A DNA stretch of 64,000 bases from Aureimonas sp. Leaf324 (GCF_001423245.1 NZ_LMOH01000028.1:168116-232115); one strand, 5' to 3'; positions 18,444-28,117 are shown, numbered from the stretch's first letter. Notes: generated by a model not told the origin, from the letters alone. Made by a program: numbers and translations.

Positions 18444-19196
18444 ATGAGCGACCTCGCCGCCCGTCCTTCCCGCTTCGCTATCCTGGCGAACCCGACCCGG
18501 TTCCTGGAACTGTCGGGGCGCCTGCAGCCGTGGCTCTACGCGATCGCGCTCGCATGCCTCGCGTTCGGCCTCGGCTTGGGCCTCGCCGCGCCGGAAGACT
18601 ACCAGCAGGGGACCACGGTGCGGATCCTCTTCGTCCACGTGCCCTTCGCCTGGCTGTCGATGATGGTGTGGACAGTGATGAGCGTCTCGGCGCTCGGGCT
18701 CCTCGTTTGGCGCCATCCGATCGCAGAAGTGTCGATCCGCGCCGCCGCCCCGATCGGTGCGGTGTTCACCTTCCTCTGCCTCTTCACCGGCTCGGTCTGG
18801 GGCCGCCCGATGTGGGGGACGTGGTGGGTGTGGGATGCCCGCCTGACCTCGGTCTTCGTCCTGTTCCTGATGTATCTCGGCCTGATCGCGCTGACACGGG
18901 CCTTCGAGGAGCCGCAGCGCGCGGGGCGCATGGCCTCGGTCTTCGTGCTGGTCGGCTTCGTGATCATCCCCATCATCAAGTTCTCGGTGGACTGGTGGAA
19001 TACGCTGCACCAGCCCGCCAGCGTCCTGCGCATGGACGGGCCGACGATGGACGCCGCCTATCTCTGGCCGCTGTTTCTGTCGGCAATCGGCTTCTCGTTC
19101 CTGTTCTTCGCCCTCCACCTTACCGCCATGCGCACCGAGATCCGTCGCCGCCGCCTGCTCAGCCTCCAGCGCCGCCGGGCGCTCGGGAGCGCGTGA
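18444..19196 (+). CDS. ccmC: Heme exporter / heme-handling protein CcmC
   Basis: 250 residues, six helices, with the tryptophan-rich heme-handling motif GTWWVWDARLTS (WWD domain) and two conserved His regions (FVHVPFAWLSMM before it and WWNTLHQPASV after). CcmC loads heme onto CcmE at the periplasmic face. ATG 18444 is used (MSDLAARPSRF); a TTG three codons earlier is possible. The stop overlaps a GTG that could start ccmD. Confidence 0.96.
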   Translation: MSDLAARPSRFAILANPTRFLELSGRLQPWLYAIALACLAFGLGLGLAAPEDYQQGTTVRILFVHVPFAWLSMMVWTVMSVSALGLLVWRHPIAEVSIRAAAPIGAVFTFLCLFTGSVWGRPMWGTWWVWDARLTSVFVLFLMYLGLIALTRAFEEPQRAGRMASVFVLVGFVIIPIIKFSVDWWNTLHQPASVLRMDGPTMDAAYLWPLFLSAIGFSFLFFALHLTAMRTEIRRRRLLSLQRRRALGSA

Positions 19197-19201
19197 CCAC
19201 G

Positions 19202-19357
19202 ATGGCAGGCAGCTACTTCGCCTTCGTCGCGGCCGCCTACGGCATGGCCGCCGTCGCGGTCGGGGGCCTCGGCCTCTGGGTCTATCTCGACGCGCGCTCC
19301 GTGCGCCGTCGGCTCGCCGAGCTCGAAGCGGCGTCAGGCCGGGGGCGAGCGCGATGA
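19202..19357 (+). CDS. ccmD: Heme exporter protein CcmD
   Basis: 51-residue single-helix protein: MAGSYFAFVAAAYGMAAVAV, then LGLWVYLDARSVRRRLAELEA, i.e. one membrane helix followed by a basic cytoplasmic tail. That is the CcmD pattern; it stabilises CcmC and CcmE. An alternative GTG start at 19193 overlaps the ccmC stop. Its own stop overlaps the next gene's ATG by four bases. Confidence 0.9.
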   Translation: MAGSYFAFVAAAYGMAAVAVGGLGLWVYLDARSVRRRLAELEAASGRGRAR

Positions 19358-19947
19358 GCGAGGCGGCCAAGCGCGCACGCCGGCGCCCCGTCCTCGTGAT
19401 GCTGCCGGTCGTCCTCTTCGCGGGGCTCGCAGGCGTCTTCCTCTACCAGCTCATGTCGGGGCACGACCCGCAGGTGCTGCCCTCGGCCCTGATCGGCAAG
19501 CCGGCGCCCGAAACCCGCTTGCCCCCGTTGGCGGGACTCACCACCGCGTCCGGCGCCCCGATGCCGGGGCTCGATCTCGTGCCGGGTGACGGCCGCGTTC
19601 GGCTGGTCAACGTCTTCGCTTCGTGGTGCGTGCCCTGCCGGCAGGAGCACCCGGCGCTGATGGCGCTGTCGCAGGACCCGCGCTTCGAGGTCGTCGCGAT
19701 CAACTACAAGGACAAGCCGGAGAATGCGCTCGCCTTCTTGCGCGATCTCGGTAACCCGTTCGACGCGCTCGGCACCGACGAGGCCGGACGCTCGACGATC
19801 GACTGGGGCGTCTATGGCGTGCCGGAGACGTTTCTGGTCGGGCCGGACGGCACGATCCTCTGGAAGCAGACGGGACCGCTGACCCCACAAAGCGTCGAGG
19901 GCGGGCTCCTGCCCGCCCTGGCCAAGATCGCGCCGGCCAAGGGTTAG
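19354..19947 (+). CDS. ccmG: DsbE/CcmG thiol:disulfide interchange protein
   Basis: 197 residues: an N-terminal membrane anchor (about 12-34), then a periplasmic thioredoxin-like domain with NVFASW-C92-VP-C95-RQEH, INYKDKPENALAFL and the cis-Pro region YGVPETFLVGPDGTI. CcmG reduces the apocytochrome c heme-binding cysteines. It is the last gene of ccmAB-GNAT-ccmCDG; ccmE, F and H are not in the window. Its stop meets the convergent 41-codon ORF. Confidence 0.95.
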   Translation: MSEAAKRARRRPVLVMLPVVLFAGLAGVFLYQLMSGHDPQVLPSALIGKPAPETRLPPLAGLTTASGAPMPGLDLVPGDGRVRLVNVFASWCVPCRQEHPALMALSQDPRFEVVAINYKDKPENALAFLRDLGNPFDALGTDEAGRSTIDWGVYGVPETFLVGPDGTILWKQTGPLTPQSVEGGLLPALAKIAPAKG

Positions 19948-20069
19948 AAACAGAAGCCGAAGGCCATGCCGGTCCAGAGGCCGAGCCCCTCGGCCTGCCA
20001 CAGCGCATAGCCGATCGCCGAGAGCCCCGCGAGGAGGGCGAAGGCCGTCCATTCCACCGTGCGGCTCAT
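19944..20069 (-). CDS. Small membrane protein downstream of the MFS gene
   Basis: 41 residues, hydrophobic throughout (MSRTVEWTAFALLAGLSAIG then LGLWTGMAFGFCF), one or two short helices. Its ATG at 20069 overlaps the TGA of the MFS transporter gene (ATGA), the normal sign of translational coupling, and its stop overlaps the ccmG stop by three bases. Family not recognised; possibly an accessory subunit of the transporter. Confidence 0.55.
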   Translation of the reverse strand: MSRTVEWTAFALLAGLSAIGYALWQAEGLGLWTGMAFGFCF

Positions 20070-21280
20070 GCGGCGGCCACCGCATCTGAGCGCACCGGCG
20101 CGTCGCGGATCGGCAGGTTCGCGAGCCCGGCGATCACGGCCAGCGCGATCGAGACCGTCCAGGCGAGGTCGTAGCTGCCCGTGCGCTCGAACAGGAGCCC
20201 GGCCGCCCAGGCGCCGAAGAACGCGCCGATCTGGTGGCTCATGAAGACGATGCCGAACAGCGTCGACAGGTAGCGGACGCCGAAGATCTGGCCGACAAGC
20301 CCGCTTGTCAGCGGCACGGTGCCGAGCCACAGGAAGCCCATGGCGCAGGCGAAGATCGTCGCCGAGAGCGGCGTGAAGGGCACGGCGAGGAAGCCGACGA
20401 TCACGACGGCCCGCCCGAAATAGATCGCGGCGAGAACGTTCTTCTTGCGAAGGCGGTCGGCGGAGAGGCCGAAGACGTAGGAACCGAAGATGTTGAACAG
20501 GCCGACCAGCGCCAGCGCCCGCGCGCCGACGCTGGGGTCGAGACCCTGGTCGACGAGAAAGGCCGGCAGGTGCGTCGCGATGAAGGCGACATGGAAACCG
20601 CAGACGAAGAAGCCGACGTTGAGGAGCCAGTAGCCGCCGTGACCGCCGGCCTGCCGCAGGGCGTCGCCGAGCTTCTGCGGCGGCAGCGAGGCGGCGGAAG
20701 GCGCCGACGCGGGCCGGCCGGCGATGCCCGCGGCCAGCACCACCATCAAGGCGGCCAGCGCCGCGCCGGCGAGAAGCGCGCCGCGCCAGCCGAGCCCTGC
20801 GATCGCCATCTGCATGGCGGGCACGAGCAGGAACTGGCCGACGGAGCCGCCGGCTGTCACGATGCCGAAGGCGAGGCCGCGCTTTTCGGCCGGCACGAAG
20901 CGACCGACGGCGCCGAGCACCACGACGAAGGTCACGCCGGTCATCGCCAGGCCGAGGAGGGTGCCGAGCGTCATCTGCAGGCCGAAGGCGCCCGAGACCT
21001 GCGAGGCGAGGACGAGACTGACCGCGTAGAGGAGGCCGCCCGCGGCCGCGACGCGCCCCGCGCCGTGCCGGTCGGCGATCGCGCCGACGAAGGGCTGGGC
21101 GAGGCCGAGAAGGAGGTTCTGCAGCGCGATGGCGAGGCCGAACGCCTCACGCCCGACGCCGATCTCAAGCTCCACGGGCCGCAGGAGCAGGCCGTAACTC
21201 TGGCGCAGGCCCATGGCGATGGTGACGATCACCGCTCCGCAGAGGAGGGCAATCCAGGGGGAGCGGGCGACGGTCGTCAT
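20066..21280 (-). CDS. MFS transporter
   Basis: 404 residues, twelve predicted helices in two six-helix halves. Motif-like loops are visible: GAIADRHGAGRVAAAGG between helices 2 and 3, and YVFGLSADRLRKKNVLAAIYFG in the second half. It begins SPWIALLCGAVIVTIAMGLRQSYGLLLRPVE, as in uncharacterised MFS proteins near the monocarboxylate/nitrate-type branches. Substrate unknown. Start ATG 21280. The 41-codon membrane ORF follows in the same transcript. Confidence 0.9.
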   Translation of the reverse strand: MTTVARSPWIALLCGAVIVTIAMGLRQSYGLLLRPVELEIGVGREAFGLAIALQNLLLGLAQPFVGAIADRHGAGRVAAAGGLLYAVSLVLASQVSGAFGLQMTLGTLLGLAMTGVTFVVVLGAVGRFVPAEKRGLAFGIVTAGGSVGQFLLVPAMQMAIAGLGWRGALLAGAALAALMVVLAAGIAGRPASAPSAASLPPQKLGDALRQAGGHGGYWLLNVGFFVCGFHVAFIATHLPAFLVDQGLDPSVGARALALVGLFNIFGSYVFGLSADRLRKKNVLAAIYFGRAVVIVGFLAVPFTPLSATIFACAMGFLWLGTVPLTSGLVGQIFGVRYLSTLFGIVFMSHQIGAFFGAWAAGLLFERTGSYDLAWTVSIALAVIAGLANLPIRDAPVRSDAVAAA

Positions 21281-21392
21281 GGCACCTGTCCTCGAAGCGG
21301 TAAGGCCGGCTTCGGATCGGGTCTAGCGCAAAGCGACGCTCGCTGCCAGCGGACCCGTCGCCGATGCCGGCGCGCGCCATATCTCCGTGCCG

Positions 21393-21959
21393 ATGACGCT
21401 CGACCCCGCCTTTTCCGTCCGCGTTCCCGATGGGGACGTCCTGCCACGCACGGTCTGCGACCACTGCGGATTCACAGCCTACGAGAACCCGAAGATCGTG
21501 GTGGGATCGGTGGTGCGCTTCGAGGGGCGCGTCCTCCTCTGCCGGCGCGCGATCGAGCCGCGGCGCGGCTTCTGGACGATTCCCGCCGGCTACATGGAGC
21601 TGAACGAGACGCCGGAGGCGGGCGCGATGCGCGAGGCGCGCGAGGAGGCGGGGGCGACCATCGCGATCGAGCGCCTGCTCGCGATCTACTCGGTGCCGCG
21701 CATCAGCCAGGTGCAGCTGATCTTTCGCGCCGAACTCGCCGACCCGGCGGTGGTGGCGGGCATCGAGACGCTGGAGTTGAAACTCTTCGCCTGGGACGAG
21801 ATTCCCTGGGACGACCTCGCGTTTCCCTCGGTGCACTGGGCGCTGAACCACGAGCGCGAGGCGGAAGGCGGCGCGCCGCTCGTTCCCTTCGGCAATCCGG
21901 AAGGCTCTGCCGGCGACCGCATGCCGGACGGCCGCCCGCTGCCCGTCGGCGACTTCTAG
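21393..21959 (+). CDS. Nudix hydrolase with N-terminal Cys pair
   Basis: 188 residues. The Nudix box is complete: G-YMELN-E-TPEAGAM-REAREEAGA. An N-terminal CDHCGFTAYENPKIVVGSVV segment is the zinc-ribbon-like lead seen in a branch of ADP-ribose/NADH pyrophosphatase-related Nudix proteins. Substrate unknown. ATG 21393 is preferred; GTG 21387 is two codons upstream. The gene converges on yigZ with a four-base overlap. Confidence 0.9.
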   Translation: MTLDPAFSVRVPDGDVLPRTVCDHCGFTAYENPKIVVGSVVRFEGRVLLCRRAIEPRRGFWTIPAGYMELNETPEAGAMREAREEAGATIAIERLLAIYSVPRISQVQLIFRAELADPAVVAGIETLELKLFAWDEIPWDDLAFPSVHWALNHEREAEGGAPLVPFGNPEGSAGDRMPDGRPLPVGDF

Positions 21960-22549
21960 ACCGGCTCCTCCCGGCGCACGACCAGCCGGCCGCTCGTCAG
22001 GTCGCTCAGCGTTCGCAGGAGCGCCTCGGCGCCGTCCGCGGGACAGCGGATCCGCAGCCGTGCGCCGGTGTCGGTGAACGTCTGGTCCTCGACTGATGCA
22101 CCCTCGCGGGCAGCAATGCGCGACTGGACGAGCGCGAGATCGGAGAACTGGCATTCGATCTCGAGCGCGACGGTCGGCACCAGGGGCACCGTCTCGGCCG
22201 CGCGCAGGCACGCGGCGGCGGTGCCGCCGTAGGCGCGGATCAGCCCGCCGGCTCCGAGCAGGATACCGCCGAACCAGCGCGTGATGACCACCAGCACCCG
22301 GTCGAGCTCGCGCCCATCGATCGCCTGGAGGATCGGCTTGCCGGCGGTGCCGCCGGGCTCGCCGTCGTCGCTGAAGCGATAGACCGCGCCGATGCGCCAG
22401 GCCCAGCAATTATGGTTCGCCTGCGGGTCGCTCCATTCGGCGAGAAGCCGCCGGGCGTCCGCTTCCGTTTCGATCGGCGCGGCGCGCGCCCGGAAGCGGC
22501 TCTTGCGGATCTCCTGCGAGACCTCTTCGGATCTGACGAGGGCGAACAT
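21956..22549 (-). CDS. YigZ/IMPACT family protein
   Basis: 197 residues with the UPF0029/IMPACT N-terminal domain: EVSQEIRKSRFRARAAPI, ANHNCWAWRIG, SDDGEPGGTAGKPILQAI and RWFGGILLGAGGLIRAYGG are all family signatures. The C-terminal DUF1949-like domain (about 125-197) has a ferredoxin-like pattern. IMPACT homologues act in translation control; the bacterial YigZ function is unsettled. ATG 22549 gives a normal-length protein. Confidence 0.92.
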   Translation of the reverse strand: MFALVRSEEVSQEIRKSRFRARAAPIETEADARRLLAEWSDPQANHNCWAWRIGAVYRFSDDGEPGGTAGKPILQAIDGRELDRVLVVITRWFGGILLGAGGLIRAYGGTAAACLRAAETVPLVPTVALEIECQFSDLALVQSRIAAREGASVEDQTFTDTGARLRIRCPADGAEALLRTLSDLTSGRLVVRREEPV

Positions 22550-22583
22550 GGGCGGCAGGCTTGGCGCCCGCCGCCCCGTTTCG

Positions 22584-23444
22584 TCAAGCCTGCACTTCGT
22601 CGGCCGCGCGGCGGATCTCGGCGACGAGATCGGGCGCGAGGTCGAGGCGGGTGGCGAGATCGTCGAGATAGGCGCGCTCGGCCGGATGGTCCGCGTCGAT
22701 CGCCAGCACCGAGGCGGTGTAGACCTCGATCGCGGTCTCACGGTCGCGCACCTCGGCTGCGATCTGGTCGATCGACATCGGCCGGCGCATCTCGTCCATC
22801 AGGAGACCCTTCTCCTCGGCATCGAGGTCGAGGTCGTCGATGCGCCCGAAGATCGCCTCCTCCTCGGCGCGGTCGATATAGCCATCGGCCTTGGCGGCCG
22901 CGATCATCGCCGACAGGAGCAGGCGGGCGCGGCGCTCGGCCTCCGTGTCCTCTTCCGGGTGGAAGCGCGTGCCGGCGGCATGTGGGATCTCGCCATGGGG
23001 CAGGCGGGCCGCGCCGGCATGGGCGGCGGCGTTGCCGGCCGCCTGCTGCTGCGCCTGATAGTTCTGCCAGGCCTTGTAGCCGAGGCCCGCGACGAGCGCG
23101 AGGCCGCCGAGCTTGAGCGCCGAGCCGCCGACGCCCCGGCCCCCCTTGCCGCCGAGGATCTTCGAGGCGAGGCCGCCCGCGAGCGCGCCGCCGATCGCCT
23201 TGCCCGCAAGGCCGCCGCCCATGCTGCCGGAGCCGCCGCGCGAGCCGGAGAGGACGCCGCCGATCAGGTCGCCGATGCCGCCGCCCGAGCGCGCACCGGT
23301 GCCGCCGAGCGCGCCGCCGAGCGTCTTGACCAGGGTGTCCTGGAGCGAGCCGCCGCCTTGGCCCGGCTGGCGATAGCGGGGATCTGCGTTGTAGGCCCGA
23401 CCGGTACCCAGGAACTGATCCAGAAGCTTCTGCGCGTTGACCAT
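22584..23444 (-). CDS. TerB-like / DUF533 membrane-associated protein
   Basis: 286 residues. Residues 1-130 are Gly/Ala-rich low-complexity sequence with a hydrophobic stretch. The C-terminal half is a helical TerB-like domain with RLLLSAMIAAAKADGYIDRAEEEAIFGRI and AYLDDLATRLDLAPDLVAEI, the DUF533 (YebE) pattern. Sometimes annotated as tellurite resistance, but no tellurite gene is nearby and I would not claim that activity. Start ATG 23444. Confidence 0.88.
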   Translation of the reverse strand: MVNAQKLLDQFLGTGRAYNADPRYRQPGQGGGSLQDTLVKTLGGALGGTGARSGGGIGDLIGGVLSGSRGGSGSMGGGLAGKAIGGALAGGLASKILGGKGGRGVGGSALKLGGLALVAGLGYKAWQNYQAQQQAAGNAAAHAGAARLPHGEIPHAAGTRFHPEEDTEAERRARLLLSAMIAAAKADGYIDRAEEEAIFGRIDDLDLDAEEKGLLMDEMRRPMSIDQIAAEVRDRETAIEVYTASVLAIDADHPAERAYLDDLATRLDLAPDLVAEIRRAADEVQA

Positions 23445-23538
23445 TCGTCCACTCCTCGGGTTTCCTTGTCTGGAAACCGATGTGGGATGGCCGGAGGCCG
23501 CTGCAAGCGCGGGCCGGTCGCGATACCGGCCCCTACGG

Positions 23539-24192
23539 TCACGCTTTCTTGTCGAAGAGCGGCTCCAGCGAATGGCGCTTCAGGAGCGGGAACTGGAAGA
23601 GCATGAAGGCGACCGTGATCGGCATCGTGCCCCAGACCTTGAAGGCCACCCAGAAGTCGGTCGAGAACATGCGCCAGACCACCTCGTTGAGGATGGCGAG
23701 GAAGACGAAGAACAGGCCCCAGCGCAGCGTCAGCTTGCGCCAGCCCTCGTCGTCGAGCTTGAACGCCTGGTCGAAGACGTAGCCGAGCAGCGGCTTGCCG
23801 AAGGCGAGGCCGCCGAGAAGGACGGTCGCGAACAGGCCGTTGACGATCGTCGGCTTCATCTTGATGAAGACCTCGTCCTGCAGCCAGAGCGTCAGCGTGC
23901 CGAACACCACGACCACGAGGCCCGAGACGATGGGCATGATCGGCAGCGAGCGGGTCAGCGCGTAGGACACGCCAAGCGCCACCACGGTCGCGACCATGAA
24001 GAGCGCGGTCGCGACGAAGAGCGGGCCGCCGAGGTTGCCGAGCGCCGGCACCGCGTCGGCGATGGCCTGCCCGCGCGAGTTGGCGAAGAAGAAGACGACC
24101 AGCGGTCCGAGTTCCAGCGCGAACTTCAGGAGCGGGTTGACCTGCCTGCGTCCCGGCGCGTTGGGCGGCTTCTCGATGATCTCGTCGGACAT
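23539..24192 (-). CDS. yciB: Septation protein A / inner-membrane protein YciB
   Basis: 217 residues, five to six helices. Signature regions: [65 protein letters not shown] and [26 protein letters not shown]. Also named IspZ, the protein affects septation and envelope integrity. It is the last gene of the dapF-mtaB-ftsY-yciB run, 52 bases after ftsY. Confidence 0.94.
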   Translation of the reverse strand: MSDEIIEKPPNAPGRRQVNPLLKFALELGPLVVFFFANSRGQAIADAVPALGNLGGPLFVATALFMVATVVALGVSYALTRSLPIMPIVSGLVVVVFGTLTLWLQDEVFIKMKPTIVNGLFATVLLGGLAFGKPLLGYVFDQAFKLDDEGWRKLTLRWGLFFVFLAILNEVVWRMFSTDFWVAFKVWGTMPITVAFMLFQFPLLKRHSLEPLFDKKA

Positions 24193-24244
24193 GGGATCGT
24201 TCCTTTCCCGGATGGAGCGGTGTCCCGCGCCATCGCGGCTGATT

Positions 24245-25911
24245 TCAGGCGCTGCCGGCGCGGCCCGCGATGGCTTCGGCGAAGTCGCGCGCCTTGAAGG
24301 GCTCGAGGTCGTCGATGCCCTCGCCGACGCCGACGAAGAACACCGGCAGCTTGTGCTTGGCGGCGATCGCCACGAGGATGCCGCCGCGCGCCGTGCCGTC
24401 GAGCTTCGTCATCACGAGACCGTTGACGCCTGCGACGTTGCGGAAGATCTCGACCTGGTTGAGCGCGTTCTGGCCGGTGGTGGCGTCCAGCGTCTGGAGC
24501 ACAGTGTGGGGCGCGTCCGGCTCGCGCTTCTGGAGGACGCGCACGATCTTGGCGAGCTCGTCCATCAGTTCGGCCCTGTTCTGGAGGCGGCCGGCGGTGT
24601 CGATGATAAGGACGTCGGAATCGTTGCGCACGGCCTCGTCATAGGCCTCGAAGGCGAGGCCCGCCGCATCCGCGCCGATCGACTTGGCGACGACGACGGA
24701 ATTGGTGCGCTCGCCCCAGATCTTCAGCTGCTCGACGGCGGCGGCGCGGAACGTGTCGCCGGCGGCGAGCGTCACCTTGAGGCCGCCGCGCACGAGCTTG
24801 GCCGTCAGCTTGCCGATGGTCGTGGTCTTGCCGGTGCCGTTGACGCCGACGACGAGGATCACGTGCGGCTTGACCGACAGGTCGAGCTCGAGCGGCTTCG
24901 CCACCGGATCCAGCGCCTTCGCCACCTCGTCTGCGAGGATGGCGCGCACGGCATCGCCCGAGATTTCCTTGCCGAAGCGCCCGTCCGACAGGCGGTCGGT
25001 GATGCGCATCGCGGTCTCGACGCCGAGATCGGCCTGGATCAGGACATCCTCGAACTCCTGCAGCGTCTCCTCGTCGAGGCGCCGCTTGGTGAAGAGCGCG
25101 GTGATCTGGCCGGAGAGCTGGTTGGAGGAGCGCGCGAGCCCCTCGCGCAGGCGCTGGAAGAAGGGCCTTCTCGGCTCAGCCGCGAGGACCGCGTCGGCGC
25201 GCGCCTCGCGAAGGCTCCAGCCTTCCCCCTCGGTGCCGACGCGGCCGGGGATCGGCGCGCGGGCGCTCTCCGGCTCCGGCGGGAGCGGGGCGTCGAGCCA
25301 GGCGAACTCGTCGTGGTCGGGCTCGCGCGCGTCATCGACCGGCGTCGCTTCGATCGGGGCGTCGTGGACGGCGGCCGCGTCGATGCCGCCGTCGCCCTCG
25401 ACCAGCGCGGCTTCGGCGGGGGCGAGCGCACTCTCCGGCTCGACCGCCCGGTCGTCGGCCGGCTCGTCCACCGGCTCGTCGAGCCAGGAGAAGTCGCCTT
25501 CGGCTTCCTTCTCCGGCACCAGCGGCTCGTCGAGGAAGGCGGTGTCGTCGTCGCTCTGCGGCTCCTCGGCCGGGGCGACCGCGACCGGCGCGAGCGCGAC
25601 GGGAACCGGCGTCGCCGCCGGTTCGGCCTCTAGTTCAGAGTTTTTTTTTCAGCCGGGACGGCCGAGCCGTCGGGATCCTTGGGGCGGAGCGGGGTGATGC
25701 CGCCGCCGGCCGGCTCGTCGGCCGCCGCGCCCGCTTCCGAATCGACGTCGGCCGAGGCCATCGCCGGCTGGTGGATTTCCGGCACGGTGGAGTCGGGACG
25801 CGCGGCCGTCGTATCCTGCGCGCGCGGCAGGCCGCCGGATTCGGGAATGCGCTCCTCCTCCTTCGCCCCGAAGGAGAAGATGCGGCGGAAGAAGCCCTTT
25901 TGCTCGGCCAT
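24245..25911 (-). CDS. ftsY: Signal recognition particle receptor FtsY, reading frame broken at an A9 run
   Basis: FtsY is the SRP receptor GTPase that brings ribosomes to the translocon. The coding region is in two frames. From ATG 25911 comes [20 protein letters not shown], the amphipathic membrane-targeting start, and this frame ends at TAG 25630-25632 after 93 residues. The rest (acidic linker and NG domain) is in the -1 frame: [16 protein letters not shown] (G1), [10 protein letters not shown] (G3), [10 protein letters not shown] (G4). The frames meet at nine A on the coding strand (25641-25649). Ten A, or a -1 slip, would give one protein of 555 residues. Otherwise only a GTG-started 424-residue form (from 25519) lacking the targeting helix could be made. 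ftsY is normally essential, so some full-length product is expected. mtaB ends 23 bases upstream. Confidence 0.9.
25603..25649 (-). other. Candidate slippage site in ftsY: A9 run plus GNRA-loop hairpin
   Basis: The coding strand reads GCT GAA AAA AAA ACT in the first frame, giving the heptamer A-AAA-AAA (classical X-XXY-YYZ form). A -1 slip continues AAC TCT GAA into the NG-domain frame, two codons before the zero-frame stop. Downstream (25603-25624) is a perfect 9-bp stem, GAACCGGCG/CGCCGGTTC, closed by a GCGA tetraloop, 16 bases after the run. That is farther than usual for a ribosomal stimulator, while transcriptional slippage on A9 would need none. Confidence 0.45.
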
Positions 25912-25934
25912 GCGATGCGATCCGATCGGTCTGG

Positions 25935-27227
25935 TCAGGCTGCGGCGCGCGCGGCCGGGAGAGGGGTGGCGACAAGGCGTTCGCCCGTTTCGCCTTGAAT
26001 GATAGCGTCGACGATCTCGCCGGGGAGCCCGGCGTCGATCTGGCAGAGCGTGAAGTCCTCGGTGCGGCCCAGCCCATCGCGCTCCACGAGGACCGATCGG
26101 CGCTGCCCGACGGCGCGCTGCAGGTGGGCGCGATAGGCCGCGTCGCCCAGCGCCCGCAGGCGGGCGGCGCGCGCCTTGATCACGGGTTTGGGCAGCTGCG
26201 GCATGCGCGCGGCCGGCGTTCCCTCGCGCGGGCTGAACGGAAAGACGTGGAGATGCGTCAGCCCGCAATCGGCGACGAGCCGCAGCGAGTTCTCGAACAT
26301 CGCCTCGGTCTCGGTCGGAAAGCCGGCGATGATGTCGGCGCCGAAGACGATGTCGGGGCGCTTTTGCCGCAGCTCGGCGCAGAAGCGGATGGAATCGTCG
26401 CGCAGGTGGCGGCGTTTCATCCGCTTCAGGATCATGTCGTCGCCGGCCTGCAGCGACAGGTGGAGATGCGGCATGACGCGGCGGTCGCCGCCGATCGCCT
26501 CGACCAGCGCCTCGTCGGCCTCGACGCTGTCGATCGACGAGAGGCGCAGGCGTCGCAGGTCCGGCACGTGGCGCAGGATGGACTGGACGAGGGTCCCGAG
26601 GCGCGGGCTCCCCGGCAGGTCGGCGCCCCAGCTCGTCATGTCGACGCCGGACAGGACGACTTCCGCGTAGCCGTTGCCGACCAGCCGCTTGACCTGCTCC
26701 ACCGCCGCGCCCATCGGCACGGAGCGCGAGTTGCCGCGGCCGTAGGGAATGATGCAGAAGGTGCAGCGGTGGTCGCAGCCGTTCTGCACCTGAACGATCG
26801 CGCGGGCCCGGCCCTCGATTGCATCCACCATGTGGCCGGCGGTCTCGCGCACGCTCATGATGTCGTTGACGCGGATCTTCTCGGCCGCGGCGACGCCGAA
26901 GTCGGGCAGTGCGCGGTAGCTGGCCGCCGAGAGCTTCTCCTCGTTGCCGATCACCGCGTCGACCTCGGTCATGTCGGCAAAGCGCGCGCCTTCGGTCTGC
27001 GCGGCGCAGCCGGTGACGACGATGCGCGCGTCCGGATGGTCGCGGCGGGCGCGGCGCACGGCCTGGCGCGCCTGCCGCACGGCCTCGGCCGTCACCGCGC
27101 AGGTGTTGACGAGGATCGCCTTGCGCCCGTCGGACCCGAGGCCCGCCTCGCCGGCCTCGCGCTTCATCACCTCCGCCTCGTAGGTGTTAAGGCGACAGCC
27201 GAAGGAGATGACCTCGACGCCGCTCAC
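25935..27227 (-). CDS. mtaB: tRNA t6A37 methylthiotransferase MtaB
   Basis: 430-residue radical-SAM methylthiotransferase that makes ms2t6A37 in tRNA. It has the UPF0004 domain with Cys ligands ([38 protein letters not shown]), the radical-SAM motif CDHRCTFC, and a C-terminal TRAM region. The first-domain pattern matches MtaB rather than MiaB or RimO. Start is GTG 27227, overlapping the dapF TGA (GTGA). Confidence 0.95.
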   Translation of the reverse strand: MSGVEVISFGCRLNTYEAEVMKREAGEAGLGSDGRKAILVNTCAVTAEAVRQARQAVRRARRDHPDARIVVTGCAAQTEGARFADMTEVDAVIGNEEKLSAASYRALPDFGVAAAEKIRVNDIMSVRETAGHMVDAIEGRARAIVQVQNGCDHRCTFCIIPYGRGNSRSVPMGAAVEQVKRLVGNGYAEVVLSGVDMTSWGADLPGSPRLGTLVQSILRHVPDLRRLRLSSIDSVEADEALVEAIGGDRRVMPHLHLSLQAGDDMILKRMKRRHLRDDSIRFCAELRQKRPDIVFGADIIAGFPTETEAMFENSLRLVADCGLTHLHVFPFSPREGTPAARMPQLPKPVIKARAARLRALGDAAYRAHLQRAVGQRRSVLVERDGLGRTEDFTLCQIDAGLPGEIVDAIIQGETGERLVATPLPAARAAA

Positions 27228-28117
27228 GCGTGGGCCTCCGCGGGGGCTTCGTCGCGGCGATAAGCGCCGGTCGCGGGATCGAGCGTGCCCGACCATTCCC
27301 ATTCGGCGGGGCCGGTCATCAGGACGTGGTCGTCGCCGCGCCACTCGATCAGGAGTTCGCCCCCGGCCGGCACGGTGACGGCGACGATGCGCCCGGTCCG
27401 CCCGGTACGCGCGGCCGACACCGCCGCCGCGCAGGCGGCCGACCCGCACGCCTTGGTCAGCCCCGCGCCGCGCTCCCAGGTGCGAAGGTCCAGCGCCTTG
27501 CGTGAGGTCACGCGGGCGATCGAAATGTTGGCACGGTCGGGGAAGAGAGGGTGGTTCTCGAGGATCGGGCCGAAGCGGTCGAGCGCATAGGACCAGACGT
27601 CGTCCGCGACCCAGAAGATCGCGTGCGGATTGCCCATCGAGGCGACGGAGGGCGAGTGGAGGACCGGCGCGTCGATCGGGCCGATCTGGAGCTCGATCGC
27701 GCGGGTGTCGGCGAACTCTTCCGACAGCGGAATGTCGCGCCAGTCGAAGCGGGGACGCCCCATGTCGACCGTCAGCAACCCGTCCTCGCGCTCGAAGGCT
27801 TCGAGAAGCCCGGCCCGCGTCTCGAACACGAAGTCGTGCACGCCCGTCTCGGCGGCGAGCGCCTGCACGACGCAGCGCGTGCCGTTGCCGCAGGCGCCGG
27901 CCTCCGAGCCGTCGGCATTGATGATCCGGACATAGGCGAAGGTGCCGGGCGTCACCGGATCGTGGATCGCCATGATCTGATCGAAATGCGTCTCGTCCCG
28001 CCCGGCGAGCGCGCGCGCGGCCTCCGGCTCGATGCGCGCCGCCGTGCCGCGCAGGTCCGCGACGAGGATCTCGTTGCCGAGCCCGTTCATGCGGGCAAAG
28101 GGGATCGGATGCGTCAT
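27224..28117 (-). CDS. dapF: Diaminopimelate epimerase
   Basis: 297-residue enzyme that converts LL- to meso-diaminopimelate for lysine and peptidoglycan. Both catalytic Cys are present, in [11 protein letters not shown] and [15 protein letters not shown], with the N-terminal [14 protein letters not shown] block (family FxKMHGLGND). Start ATG 28117 ([12 protein letters not shown]). First gene of the dapF-mtaB-ftsY-yciB run; a 62-bp gap separates it from the TauE/SafE gene on the same strand. Confidence 0.96.
   Translation of the reverse strand: MTHPIPFARMNGLGNEILVADLRGTAARIEPEAARALAGRDETHFDQIMAIHDPVTPGTFAYVRIINADGSEAGACGNGTRCVVQALAAETGVHDFVFETRAGLLEAFEREDGLLTVDMGRPRFDWRDIPLSEEFADTRAIELQIGPIDAPVLHSPSVASMGNPHAIFWVADDVWSYALDRFGPILENHPLFPDRANISIARVTSRKALDLRTWERGAGLTKACGSAACAAAVSAARTGRTGRIVAVTVPAGGELLIEWRGDDHVLMTGPAEWEWSGTLDPATGAYRRDEAPAEAHA

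Noticed and set aside
22584..23444. Tellurite-resistance function for the TerB-like protein
   Set aside because: No other ter genes nearby; the DUF533 domain alone does not show this activity.
24245..25911. Calling ftsY a plain pseudogene
   Set aside because: Only a homopolymer frame difference separates two otherwise intact parts, and ftsY is normally essential; error or slippage is more likely than loss.
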